DNA of 20,493 nucleotides, taken from positions 1 through 20,493 of the forward strand of contig RPFO01000994.1 of NCBI GenBank assembly GCA_009746045.1. Reading direction: 5' to 3'. The notes under the pieces were generated by a model. The model was not told where the DNA came from and searched no databases. It saw only the letters and a list, made by a program, of their open reading frames with translations. Made by a program: the position numbers and the translations under genes. Of this stretch, positions 8,805 through 19,144 are shown in pieces. The first letter of the stretch is position 1. Each line of letters begins with the position of its first letter. The stretch comes from Mesostigma viride. Taxonomy: Eukaryota > Streptophyta > Mesostigmatophyceae > Mesostigmatales > Mesostigmataceae.

Positions 8805-11800
8805 GGCCGCGGTGCCGCACCTCGGCGCAGGTTTTTTCAGCTGTGCATGGAGAAAAAAACGTGTCTCAATCCAGGAACCCCCGTCGGTTCATCATGTCAG
8901 CCTAGAAAACTGGAGCGGTGGAGCCACAACTAACGGGAAAGCCGCATTCAAATTCGCCTAGCCCACGGGTCACAATTGGCCGACAGGTAGATGCAGCCAG
9001 CCCCGGGCGTGTCGCAGACAGTAATCACTACGTAGGCCGCGGTGCCGCACCTCGGCGCAGGTTTTTTCAGCTGTGCATGGAGAAAAAAACGTGTCTCAAT
9101 CCAGGAACCCCCGTCGGTTCATCATGTCAGCCTAGAAAACTGGAGCGGTGGAGCCACAACTAACGGGAAAGCCGCATTCAAATTCGCCTAGCCCACGGGT
9201 CACAATTGGCCGACAGGTAGATGCAGCCAGCCCCGGGCGTGTCGCAGACAGTAATCACTACGTAGGCCGCGGTGCCGCACCTCGGCGCAGGTTTTTTCAG
9301 CTGTGCATGGAGAAAAAAACGTGTCTCAATCCAGGAACCCCCGTCGGTTCATCATGTCAGCCTAGAAAACTGGAGCGGTGGAGCCACAACTAACGGGAAA
9401 GCCGCATTCAAATTCGCCTAGCCCACGGGTCACAATTGGCCGACAGGTAGATGCAGCCAGCCCCGGGCGTGTCGCAGACAGTAATCACTACGTAGGCCGC
9501 GGTGCCGCACCTCGGCGCAGGTTTTTTCAGCTGTGCATGGAGAAAAAAACGTGTCTCAATCCAGGAACCCCCGTCGGTTCATCATGTCAGCCTAGAAAAC
9601 TGGAGCGGTGGAGCCACAACTAACGGGAAAGCCGCATTCAAATTCGCCTAGCCCACGGGTCACAATTGGCCGACAGGTAGATGCAGCCAGCCCCGGGCGT
9701 GTCGCAGACAGTAATCACTACGTAGGCCGCGGTGCCGCACCTCGGCGCAGGTTTTTTCAGCTGTGCATGGAGAAAAAAACGTGTCTCAATCCAGGAACCC
9801 CCGTCGGTTCATCATGTCAGCCTAGAAAACTGGAGCGGTGGAGCCACAACTAACGGGAAAGCCGCATTCAAATTCGCCTAGCCCACGGGTCACAATTGGC
9901 CGACAGGTAGATGCAGCCAGCCCCGGGCGTGTCGCAGACAGTAATCACTACGTAGGCCGCGGTGCCGCACCTCGGCGCAGGTTTTTTCAGCTGTGCATGG
10001 AGAAAAAAACGTGTCTCAATCCAGGAACCCCCGTCGGTTCATCATGTCAGCCTAGAAAACTGGAGCGGTGGAGCCACAACTAACGGGAAAGCCGCATTCA
10101 AATTCGCCTAGCCCACGGGTCACAATTGGCCGACAGGTAGATGCAGCCAGCCCCGGGCGTGTCGCAGACAGTAATCACTACGTAGGCCGCGGTGCCGCAC
10201 CTCGGCGCAGGTTTTTTCAGCTGTGCATGGAGAAAAAAACGTGTCTCAATCCAGGAACCCCCGTCGGTTCATCATGTCAGCCTAGAAAACTGGAGCGGTG
10301 GAGCCACAACTAACGGGAAAGCCGCATTCAAATTCGCCTAGCCCACGGGTCACAATTGGCCGACAGGTAGATGCAGCCAGCCCCGGGCGTGTCGCAGACA
10401 GTAATCACTACCGTAGGCCGCGGTGCCGCACCTCGGCGCAGGTTTTTTCAGCTGTGCATGGAGAAAAAAACGTGTCTCAATCCAGGAACCCCCGTCGGTT
10501 CATCATGTCAGCCTAGAAAACTGGAGCGGTGGAGCCACAACTAACGGGAAAGCCGCATTCAAATTCGCCTAGCCCACGGGTCACAATTGGCCGACAGGTA
10601 GATGCAGCCAGCCCCGGGCGTGTCGCAGACAGTAATCACTACGTAGGCCGCGGTGCCGCACCTCGGCGCAGGTTTTTTCAGCTGTGCATGGAGAAAAAAA
10701 CGTGTCTCAATCCAGGAACCCCCGTCGGTTCATCATGTCAGCCTAGAAAACTGGAGCGGTGGAGCCACAACTAACGGGAAAGCCGCATTCAAATTCGCCT
10801 AGCCCACGGGTCACAATTGGCCGACAGGTAGATGCAGCCAGCCCCGGGCGTGTCGCAGACAGTAATCACTACGTAGGCCGCGGTGCCGCACCTCGGCGCA
10901 GGTTTTTTCAGCTGTGCATGGAGAAAAAAACGTGTCTCAATCCAGGAACCCCCGTCGGTTCATCATGTCAGCCTAGAAAACTGGAGCGGTGGAGCCACAA
11001 CTAACGGGAAAGCCGCATTCAAATTCGCCTAGCCCACGGGTCACAATTGGCCGACAGGTAGATGCAGCCAGCCCCGGGCGTGTCGCAGACAGTAATCACT
11101 ACCGTAGGCCGCGGTGCCGCACCTCGGCGCAGGTTTTTTCAGCTGTGCATGGAGAAAAAAACGTGTCTCAATCCAGGAACCCCCGTCGGTTCATCATGTC
11201 AGCCTAGAAAACTGGAGCGGTGGAGCCACAACTAACGGGAAAGCCGCATTCAAATTCGCCTAGCCCACGGGTCACAATTGGCCGACAGGTAGATGCAGCC
11301 AGCCCCGGGCGTGTCGCAGACAGTAATCACTACGTAGGCCGCGGTGCCGCACCTCGGCGCAGGTTTTTTCAGCTGTGCATGGAGAAAAAAACGTGTCTCA
11401 ATCCAGGAACCCCCGTCGGTTCATCATGTCAGCCTAGAAAACTGGAGCGGTGGAGCCACAACTAACGGGAAAGCCGCATTCAAATTCGCCTAGCCCACGG
11501 GTCACAATTGGCCGACAGGTAGATGCAGCCAGCCCCGGGCGTGTCGCAGACAGTAATCACTACGTAGGCCGCGGTGCCGCACCTCGGCGCAGGTTTTTTC
11601 AGCTGTGCATGGAGAAAAAAACGTGTCTCAATCCAGGAACCCCCGTCGGTTCATCATGTCAGCCTAGAAAACTGGAGCGGTGGAGCCACAACTAACGGGA
11701 AAGCCGCATTCAAATTCGCCTAGCCCACGGGTCACAATTGGCCGACAGGTAGATGCAGCCAGCCCCGGGCGTGTCGCAGACAGTAATCACTACGTAGGCC

Positions 11801-14800
11801 GCGGTGCCGCACCTCGGCGCAGGTTTTTTCAGCTGTGCATGGAGAAAAAAACGTGTCTCAATCCAGGAACCCCCGTCGGTTCATCATGTCAGCCTAGAAA
11901 ACTGGAGCGGTGGAGCCACAACTAACGGGAAAGCCGCATTCAAATTCGCCTAGCCCACGGGTCACAATTGGCCGACAGGTAGATGCAGCCAGCCCCGGGC
12001 GTGTCGCAGACAGTAATCACTACGTAGGCCGCGGTGCCGCACCTCGGCGCAGGTTTTTTCAGCTGTGCATGGAGAAAAAAACGTGTCTCAATCCAGGAAC
12101 CCCCGTCGGTTCATCATGTCAGCCTAGAAAACTGGAGCGGTGGAGCCACAACTAACGGGAAAGCCGCATTCAAATTCGCCTAGCCCACGGGTCACAATTG
12201 GCCGACAGGTAGATGCAGCCAGCCCCGGGCGTGTCGCAGACAGTAATCACTACGTAGGCCGCGGTGCCGCACCTCGGCGCAGGTTTTTTCAGCTGTGCAT
12301 GGAGAAAAAAACGTGTCTCAATCCAGGAACCCCCGTCGGTTCATCATGTCAGCCTAGAAAACTGGAGCGGTGGAGCCACAACTAACGGGAAAGCCGCATT
12401 CAAATTCGCCTAGCCCACGGGTCACAATTGGCCGACAGGTAGATGCAGCCAGCCCCGGGCGTGTCGCAGACAGTAATCACTACGTAGGCCGCGGTGCCGC
12501 ACCTCGGCGCAGGTTTTTTCAGCTGTGCATGGAGAAAAAAACGTGTCTCAATCCAGGAACCCCCGTCGGTTCATCATGTCAGCCTAGAAAACTGGAGCGG
12601 TGGAGCCACAACTAACGGGAAAGCCGCATTCAAATTCGCCTAGCCCACGGGTCACAATTGGCCGACAGGTAGATGCAGCCAGCCCCGGGCGTGTCGCAGA
12701 CAGTAATCACTACGTAGGCCGCGGTGCCGCACCTCGGCGCAGGTTTTTTCAGCTGTGCATGGAGAAAAAAACGTGTCTCAATCCAGGAACCCCCGTCGGT
12801 TCATCATGTCAGCCTAGAAAACTGGAGCGGTGGAGCCACAACTAACGGGAAAGCCGCATTCAAATTCGCCTAGCCCACGGGTCACAATTGGCCGACAGGT
12901 AGATGCAGCCAGCCCCGGGCGTGTCGCAGACAGTAATCACTACGTAGGCCGCGGTGCCGCACCTCGGCGCAGGTTTTTTCAGCTGTGCATGGAGAAAAAA
13001 ACGTGTCTCAATCCAGGAACCCCCGTCGGTTCATCATGTCAGCCTAGAAAACTGGAGCGGTGGAGCCACAACTAACGGGAAAGCCGCATTCAAATTCGCC
13101 TAGCCCACGGGTCACAATTGGCCGACAGGTAGATGCAGCCAGCCCCGGGCGTGTCGCAGACAGTAATCACTACGTAGGCCGCGGTGCCGCACCTCGGCGC
13201 AGGTTTTTTCAGCTGTGCATGGAGAAAAAAACGTGTCTCAATCCAGGAACCCCCGTCGGTTCATCATGTCAGCCTAGAAAACTGGAGCGGTGGAGCCACA
13301 ACTAACGGGAAAGCCGCATTCAAATTCGCCTAGCCCACGGGTCACAATTGGCCGACAGGTAGATGCAGCCAGCCCCGGGCGTGTCGCAGACAGTAATCAC
13401 TACGTAGGCCGCGGTGCCGCACCTCGGCGCAGGTTTTTTCAGCTGTGCATGGAGAAAAAAACGTGTCTCAATCCAGGAACCCCCGTCGGTTCATCATGTC
13501 AGCCTAGAAAACTGGAGCGGTGGAGCCACAACTAACGGGAAAGCCGCATTCAAATTCGCCTAGCCCACGGGTCACAATTGGCCGACAGGTAGATGCAGCC
13601 AGCCCCGGGCGTGTCGCAGACAGTAATCACTACCGTAGGCCGCGGTGCCGCACCTCGGCGCAGGTTTTTTCAGCTGTGCATGGAGAAAAAAACGTGTCTC
13701 AATCCAGGAACCCCCGTCGGTTCATCATGTCAGCCTAGAAAACTGGAGCGGTGGAGCCACAACTAACGGGAAAGCCGCATTCAAATTCGCCTAGCCCACG
13801 GGTCACAATTGGCCGACAGGTAGATGCAGCCAGCCCCGGGCGTGTCGCAGACAGTAATCACTACGTAGGCCGCGGTGCCGCACCTCGGCGCAGGTTTTTT
13901 CAGCTGTGCATGGAGAAAAAAACGTGTCTCAATCCAGGAACCCCCGTCGGTTCATCATGTCAGCCTAGAAAACTGGAGCGGTGGAGCCACAACTAACGGG
14001 AAAGCCGCATTCAAATTCGCCTAGCCCACGGGTCACAATTGGCCGACAGGTAGATGCAGCCAGCCCCGGGCGTGTCGCAGACAGTAATCACTACGGTAGG
14101 CCGCGGTGCCGCACCTCGGCGCAGGTTTTTTCAGCTGTGCATGGAGAAAAAAACGTGTCTCAATCCAGGAACCCCCGTCGGTTCATCATGTCAGCCTAGA
14201 AAACTGGAGCGGTGGAGCCACAACTAACGGGAAAGCCGCATTCAAATTCGCCTAGCCCACGGGTCACAATTGGCCGACAGGTAGATGCAGCCAGCCCCGG
14301 GCGTGTCGCAGACAGTAATCACTACGTAGGCCGCGGTGCCGCACCTCGGCGCAGGTTTTTTCAGCTGTGCATGGAGAAAAAAACGTGTCTCAATCCAGGA
14401 ACCCCCGTCGGTTCATCATGTCAGCCTAGAAAACTGGAGCGGTGGAGCCACAACTAACGGGAAAGCCGCATTCAAATTCGCCTAGCCCACGGGTCACAAT
14501 TGGCCGACAGGTAGATGCAGCCAGCCCCGGGCGTGTCGCAGACAGTAATCACTACCGTAGGCCGCGGTGCCGCACCTCGGCGCAGGTTTTTTCAGCTGTG
14601 CATGGAGAAAAAAACGTGTCTCAATCCAGGAACCCCCGTCGGTTCATCATGTCAGCCTAGAAAACTGGAGCGGTGGAGCCACAACTAACGGGAAAGCCGC
14701 ATTCAAATTCGCCTAGCCCACGGGTCACAATTGGCCGACAGGTAGATGCAGCCAGCCCCGGGCGTGTCGCAGACAGTAATCACTACCGTAGGCCGCGGTG

Positions 14801-15599
14801 CCGCACCTCGGCGCAGGTTTTTTCAGCTGTGCATGGAGAAAAAAACGTGTCTCAATCCAGGAACCCCCGTCGGTTCATCATGTCAGCCTAGAAAACTGGA
14901 GCGGTGGAGCCACAACTAACGGGAAAGCCGCATTCAAATTCGCCTAGCCCACGGGTCACAATTGGCCGACAGGTAGATGCAGCCAGCCCCGGCGTGTCGC
15001 AGACAGTAATCACTACCGTAGGCCGCGGTGCCGCACCTCGGCGCAGGTTTTTTCAGCTGTGCATGGAGAAAAAAACGTGTCTCAATCCAGGAACCCCCGT
15101 CGGTTCATCATGTCAGCCTAGAAAACTGGAGCGGTGGAGCCACAACTAACGGGAAAGCCGCATTCAAATTCGCCTAGCCCACGGGTCACAATTGGCCGAC
15201 AGGTAGATGCAGCCAGCCCCGGGCGTGTCGCAGACAGTAATCACTACGTAGGCCGCGGTGCCGCACCTCGGCGCAGGTTTTTTCAGCTGTGCATGGAGAA
15301 AAAAACGTGTCTCAATCCAGGAACCCCCGTCGGTTCATCATGTCAGCCTAGAAAACTGGAGCGGTGGAGCCACAACTAACGGGAAAGCCGCATTCAAATT
15401 CGCCTAGCCCACGGGTCACAATTGGCCGACAGGTAGATGCAGCCAGCCCCGGGCGTGTCGCAGACAGTAATCACTACCGTAGGCCGCGGTGCCGCACCTC
15501 GGCGCAGGTTTTTTCAGCTGTGCATGGAGAAAAAAACGTGTCTCAATCCAGGAACCCCCGTCGGTTCATCATGTCAGCCTAGAAAACTGGAGCGGTGGA
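8805..15599 (+). repeat. Right block of 230-bp tandem satellite, highly homogenised
   Basis: The satellite resumes in mid-unit at GGCCGCGG and continues to a final GCGGTGGA ending at 15599. From the first GCGGTGGA end (8922) to the last there are 6677 bp, which is 22 units of 230 bp plus 7 of 231 bp. Almost the only variation is CTACGTAGG, CTACCGTAGG or CTACGGTAGG at one site, plus a single missing G in the CCCCGGGCG block near 14991. The orientation matches the left block. No unit encodes anything credible, and I see no tRNA, 5S or snRNA match. Right of 15599 the sequence changes abruptly to TATATATCTCG. Confidence 0.98.
8831..8860. other. Stem-loop present in each satellite unit (first example in right block)
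   Basis: GTTTTTTC (8831-8838) and GAAAAAAAC (8852-8860) are inverse complements apart from one extra A, with a 13-nt loop AGCTGTGCATGGA. The structure recurs in every unit of both blocks; left-block units vary from five to seven T. It puts a T6-T7 run on both strands, the sort of tract that bends DNA or stops RNA polymerase III. Function unknown. Confidence 0.75.
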
Positions 15600-16280
15600 T
15601 ATATATCTCGATAGAGGCATGCCTCTTATTTAATTTCAAGACCTAGGTGCTCTTAATTAATCTCGGCCCCCGGCCTCCGCTAATTTGCTAATTTGCTAAA
15701 TTTGCTAAAAAAAGAGCCAATTTCACCCCGACTGGCGTGAAAAAGTTGTGTAGATCATTGAATTGAATTGAATTGAATTGTAACATAACTCCGTTGGGAG
15801 TATATGTAGCACATAGCCCTTGAGAGGGGGCATGTAGATCATTGATTAATTAATTAATTAGGAGCATAACTCCGTTGGAGTATATGTAGCACATAGCCCT
15901 GAGAAGGGGCATATGAGCCTATAATACATTCTAAGCTACTTCCTGCAAGGGTGGGAATGTAAACAACACTTGCTCTAGGTGCACCAGGGCACCCGCACCT
16001 CATGGTCTATCACGCTATGCCCGGGTAAGGGGGGAGCATGCCTGTGAGGGGGAAGATCATCATGGCTATACAAGAGCTATGGCATGGCTTCTCAGCAGAG
16101 AGTGACTCCCTGCATGGGCACAACATTACTAAATAAGGCTAGGCATCGTCTGGAGTGTGGCACATCATAGGCACACATGTACATGACTAAAAAGGCTAGG
16201 CCTCAGCTGGTATAGTGCCTGTAGTAGGCGGGCATGTACAAGGCCACTGTCTAACTATTCTACACTACTGCTGTATTCCC
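15600..16280. other. AT-rich non-coding region with direct repeats
   Basis: No gene is seen here. The region holds a 14-bp palindrome AGAGGCATGCCTCT (15613-15626), three ~8-9-bp TAATTTGC-type repeats (about 15681-15710), the pair of ~80-bp direct repeats listed separately, and two diverged ~57-bp repeats beginning AAGGCTAGGC at 16135 and 16192. It lies immediately downstream of the stop of the - strand L1-type ORF1, so part of it may be that element's 3' region. No endonuclease or reverse transcriptase frame is present. Confidence 0.75.
15750..15912. repeat. Two tandem ~80-bp direct repeats with different microsatellite cores
   Basis: Copy one (15750-15833) and copy two (15834-15912) both start GTAGATCATTGA, contain CATAACTCCGTTG followed by GAGTATATGTAGCACATAG, and end GGGGCAT. 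Between the shared start and CATAACTCC, copy one carries four AATTG units while copy two carries TTAA units, so the flanks are conserved and the core has been replaced. Confidence 0.93.
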
Positions 16281-17664
16281 CTAGGCTGGGGCTGGAGTTG
16301 CTGGGGCCGCGGTGGTCGAGGGGGTCGCTTGCCAGGGCTTGTGGCCGACGTAGATGGCCGCCCCCTTCCAGTACACCGGCTGGCCCGCCTTGGTCTGCCG
16401 GAGCTGGAGGTAGGTCTGCCATAGCTCCCGTCGTCGTTGTTGCTGTGCCAGGGTCAAGTCGTCGTCAAGGGTGAAGAGAGTCTTCTCGAGCCGCTTGCGG
16501 CGTCTGAGAAAGAAATCTTGTCCGCCGGGGTCTTAAAGGTGAGAAGGAGCGGGGGCGGCCCGGCCTTACCCCGCGCGCGGGGAAGGCGGTGGGCGGCCAG
16601 CTCGATCTCACCAGTAAGGCCCATGCGATCAAGGATTTCTCTCTCAAACACGCGCAAAGCTTCTCGGAATTCTCACCTTCCTCCATCTTGAGATTCTTGA
16701 CAATGACGTTGAGGCTGCGCTTGGCGAGCTCGGCCTCAGGACTCGCGGAGGTCAAGCGTCTGCCGCTGGAGCTGGGCTGCGACGGCGGAGGTGGTGGAGG
16801 TGGTATGTTGCTTAAGCATGTCCGCCCAGGTCGTGATGGGAGGAGCGTCGCCGGCCAGGCCAGCCGAGGCGGGCTTGGCGGCAATGTCCTTCACTGCCTG
16901 GGCGGTGAGGCCTGCTGTGTTCTGCAAGACCTCGATGGCGATTGCATTATCCTTGAGGCGCTGGTCGATGTCGCGGAGCTGGGCGGTGATGAGTCGGTGG
17001 AGGCGGAGGGGGGGGGGGGGGTGGAGGCGAGGAGGGTGGCGGTGGCGGTGGGGTGGTGGGAAGCTCAGCAGCCAGCGTGCCGCCAAGTGCCGCCACATCT
17101 GCGGCAAGAGGGGTCACGTGCTGCTCGAAAGCTTCCTTGAGGAGGGTGCGGATGGTGGCTTCGGTGGGGAAGGTGGAGGGGGGCGGGGGGGAAGCCCAGA
17201 GCGCGGATTCGGAGCGTCAGCAAGGGAGCAGAGGGCGAAGCGTTGAAGCTTGGGGCGACTCATGCGGTGGAGGATTGGGAGAGCCTCGGCGGGGTCGACA
17301 AGCTGGCCATTACCAGGCCAGCGGCCGCGGTTGTGGGACGTGAAGTGCACGCACAGGGTTAGAAGCGAGGCGTGATTGCCGGAAAACACGTCGTCCATGA
17401 AGGCGCCTATGCCTTGGCGCAGTAGCTGGGGTCGTTGGCGTCAAAGGAGCGCTCTTCCCAGGGCGGCTCAGCAGAGCGACTGCGCTTGGGGTCAGGCGAG
17501 GCAGATGGCGAGGCAAGCCCGGGAGGCTGGGCGAGCACCAGTGCACGACTAGTGTCACCGTTGCCATCTGGGCCGGTGGGCGAAGCTGCAGCCGAAGCTG
17601 CAGACGTAGTATCATTGCCGAGCGCAGCCGCCAGGCTGCGTTGCGTCGAGAGGCGTTTGCTCAT
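16281..17664 (-). pseudogene. Decayed L1-type ORF1 (coiled coil, RRM-like, C-terminal domain)
   Basis: This encodes an RNA-binding ORF1-type protein of a LINE, broken by several frameshifts. ATG is at 17664 (MSKRLSTQRSLAAALGND) and TAG at 16281-16283. In order: a low-complexity N-terminus; QGIGAFMDDVFSGNH and FTSHNRGRWPG (about 17420-17330); EAFEQHVTPLAADVAAL; a proline tract encoded by 14 G on the + strand at 17008-17021; a heptad-like coiled coil ITAQLRDIDQRLKDNAIAIE to QRQTLDLR (16990-16745); an RRM-like domain AKRSLNVIVKNL ... EIELAAHRLPRARGK ... PPLLLTFKTPADKISF (about 16725-16515); and a C-terminal domain LEKTLFTLDDDLTLAQQQRR ... VYWKGAAIYVGHKP (about 16490-16330). The order and motifs match L1 ORF1p-type proteins. 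Frame changes occur near 17410, 17160-17120, 17010, 16740, 16640 and 16510. No ORF2 follows. Confidence 0.82.
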
Positions 17665-18592
17665 CGTATATTGCGTAATGGCTTCGGAAAATTACATCAG
17701 CATGTGCGTCGTAGAAAGACGCATCGATTGTGATATTCACGGCTAAATTCGGTGCTCAAACGTGAAAGTTATGAGCTCCGCCGTCAGCCATGGCTACCTC
17801 GTGGCTCGTGGCATATGTAGATCATATGTCAGTGTTATTATCAATTGACAGCCAGTGCAGGCCTGATTAATTAATTTATTACTTGATTAGTCCCGGGTCC
17901 CCAGCCGTTGCCAGCGCAGGCCTGAAGTCTGGATGACATGGACCACAGCGTTCAGTCGTCTTGGATAGTCCTTGCGGCGCCATGCAAAACATCAACCCAC
18001 CCTCTAGGTCATCTAGTCGCTCTACACGTAAGCCATGGGCTCCATAATTTCAATGCACAAGGCTACACATTTCCATCACCAATTCATATTCATCATCCTC
18101 CTTGATATTCATCATCCTGAAAACTCGAACACGCGGACAAGATAACGGCAGGCTCGAGCTACCATTAATTAATTAATTAATTAATTAATTAATTAATTAA
18201 TTAATTAATTATTAATTAATTAATTTAGACTCGTTGCTCCCGTTGGGGAGTCACGGAGCATTAACCCCGATGGATGGATGGAAGGGTGCAAACAGTCCTA
18301 CCGGTCTAATCTAATCTACATCGGCTACATACTACATCTATCTAACAGCATTCTAACGTACTACAACATCTATCTAGGCAGCCGCACGCTGCCCTAGGGG
18401 AGCTACCATGGTCCGGATTCCTCCCGATTTCTGGCCTGCGCTGGTTGTCTCCTAGCTTGATAATTTTCAATGCACAAAGGCTACACATTTCCATGCATCT
18501 CACTTCATATCATCCATCCTGAACGACTCGAACATGCGGACAAGATAACGGCAGGCTCGAGCTAACATGTTTCCGGATTCTCCCGATTTCTG
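17665..18592. other. AT-rich non-coding region with microsatellite and duplicated blocks
   Basis: No gene is seen. A TTAA microsatellite spans 18164-18226 with one phase break near 18210, and a short ATGG run lies near 18270-18282. A ~110-bp block beginning ATAATTT(T)CAATGCACAA is present at 18044-18160 and again at 18460-18570, ending in ACAAGATAACGGCAGGCTCG plus AGCT. A second duplicated segment, TCCGGATTC then TCCCGATTTCTGGCCTGCG, occurs at about 18411-18452 and 18572-18612. The sequence just upstream of ATG 17664 could include the 5' UTR of the L1-type ORF1. Confidence 0.7.
18044..18570 (+). repeat. Direct duplication of a ~110-bp block
   Basis: 18044-18160 and 18460-18570 share GCTACACATTTCC and, towards their ends, ACTCGAACA(C/T)GCGGACAAGATAACGG. 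The middles differ by indels of ATTCATCATCC-type short repeats. The intervening 300 bp contain the TTAA microsatellite and CTATCTA-type simple repeats. Probably an old dispersed repeat present twice; its identity is unknown. Confidence 0.85.
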
Positions 18593-18640
18593 GCCTGCGC
18601 TGGTTGTCTCCTTGACATCAAGGAGACAACCAGCGCAGGC
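18593..18640. repeat. 48-bp perfect palindrome (23-bp arms)
   Basis: The left arm 18593-18615 (GCCTGCGCTGGTTGTCTCCT plus TGA) is the exact inverse complement of the right arm 18618-18640, with only CA between. The left arm is part of a segment also present at 18433-18452, so the right arm looks like an inverted copy added next to it. Ten bases later the truncated retrotransposon copy begins (18651). The extruded hairpin would be very stable. Confidence 0.95.
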
Positions 18641-18650
18641 GCTAATAATG

Positions 18651-19048
18651 TATTCATTGAGAATGATAAATTACGGAGGTGAGATTGGCATGCAACAGAA
18701 GGAAAACCTGAAAATTGAAGAACCCTGGAGAAATAAATAGTAATCTGACGCGGACATCCAAGGATCACGCCAGCTGCTCAAGGTACAACTAACTGTAGAC
18801 ATCACAAAACTGCGACACGCAGCAATTAACATCGCTGCCGGCCACCATGCAGGCCTGGCAGGGATCTTCGAGACCGCATGGGTCGCAACAAAGTCGGCCC
18901 GGGTGCGGCGCGGAATAACACATCAGCCACAGTGCGCGAGGAGGGTGAGTGACAGGCGCTCGCCGCCAATACGAGGACCACGTGCGGGCAGACCACGGGG
19001 CGGTGTGACCCTAGCTCGAGGTCGAGGCGGTCTTCATGGCGCTGGCAG
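18651..19048 (-). mobile_element. Severely 5'-truncated copy of the PHD/RING retrotransposon
   Basis: 18651-19048 aligns along its length with 3263-3646, that is with the 3' UTR and last ~57 codons of the large - strand element; shared blocks include TATTCATTGAGAATGATA, ACATCCAAGGATCACGCCAG and CAATACGAGGACCACGTGCG. It differs by scattered substitutions and small indels. The stop at 3475 is not conserved (TCTAGACC became TTCGAGACC), and frame-breaking indels are present in the coding part, so it is dead. It is a second, independent insertion outside the satellite. GGCGCTA occurs on both sides (18638-18644 and 19051-19057), a candidate 7-bp target-site duplication. Confidence 0.9.
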
Positions 19049-19059
19049 GCGGCGCTATA

Positions 19060-19144
19060 CAGTACGTCATTCCCGCGTTAAGTTTACGATCGCCGCCAAA
19101 TTCTGCATGGCGTCGTAACTTAACGCGGGAACGTAACTTGACGG
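19060..19144. mobile_element. Hairpin element resembling a TA-flanked MITE, copy 1
   Basis: TCCCGCGTTAAGTTTACGA (19071-19089) and TCGTAACTTAACGCGGGA (19113-19130) are inverse complements apart from one extra T, separated by 23 nt. Complementarity continues outward with a small gap: CAGTACGTCA on the left against ACGTAACTTGACGG on the right. TA flanks both ends (19058-19059 and 19145-19146), as expected for Tc1/mariner-like derivatives, and the left end reads CAGT. At ~85 bp it encodes nothing and would rely on a transposase elsewhere. The family assignment is tentative. Confidence 0.65.

Noticed and set aside
1-15599. CRISPR array
   Set aside because: The whole 230-bp unit is repeated with no unique spacers, and the context is eukaryotic.
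8805-15599. Satellite as a 5S rRNA, snRNA or spliced-leader RNA gene array
   Set aside because: I looked for 5S internal control sequences, U1-U6 5' ends and known spliced-leader exons and saw none. ATTCAAATTC resembles a Pol III B box only weakly and has no A box at proper spacing upstream.
265-15646. Dozens of 61-94-codon open frames repeated with the 230-bp period (beginning MEPQLTGKPHSNS)
   Set aside because: The period is not a multiple of three, every unit has stops, and the frames change with one-base indels; they are by-products of the satellite.
16589-17746. Several + strand open frames of 96-183 codons
   Set aside because: All are antisense to the L1-type ORF1 remnant and rich in Gly/Arg as expected for such shadows.
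18903-19118. 71-codon + strand open frame
   Set aside because: Antisense to the truncated retrotransposon copy, and it runs into the MITE-like hairpin.
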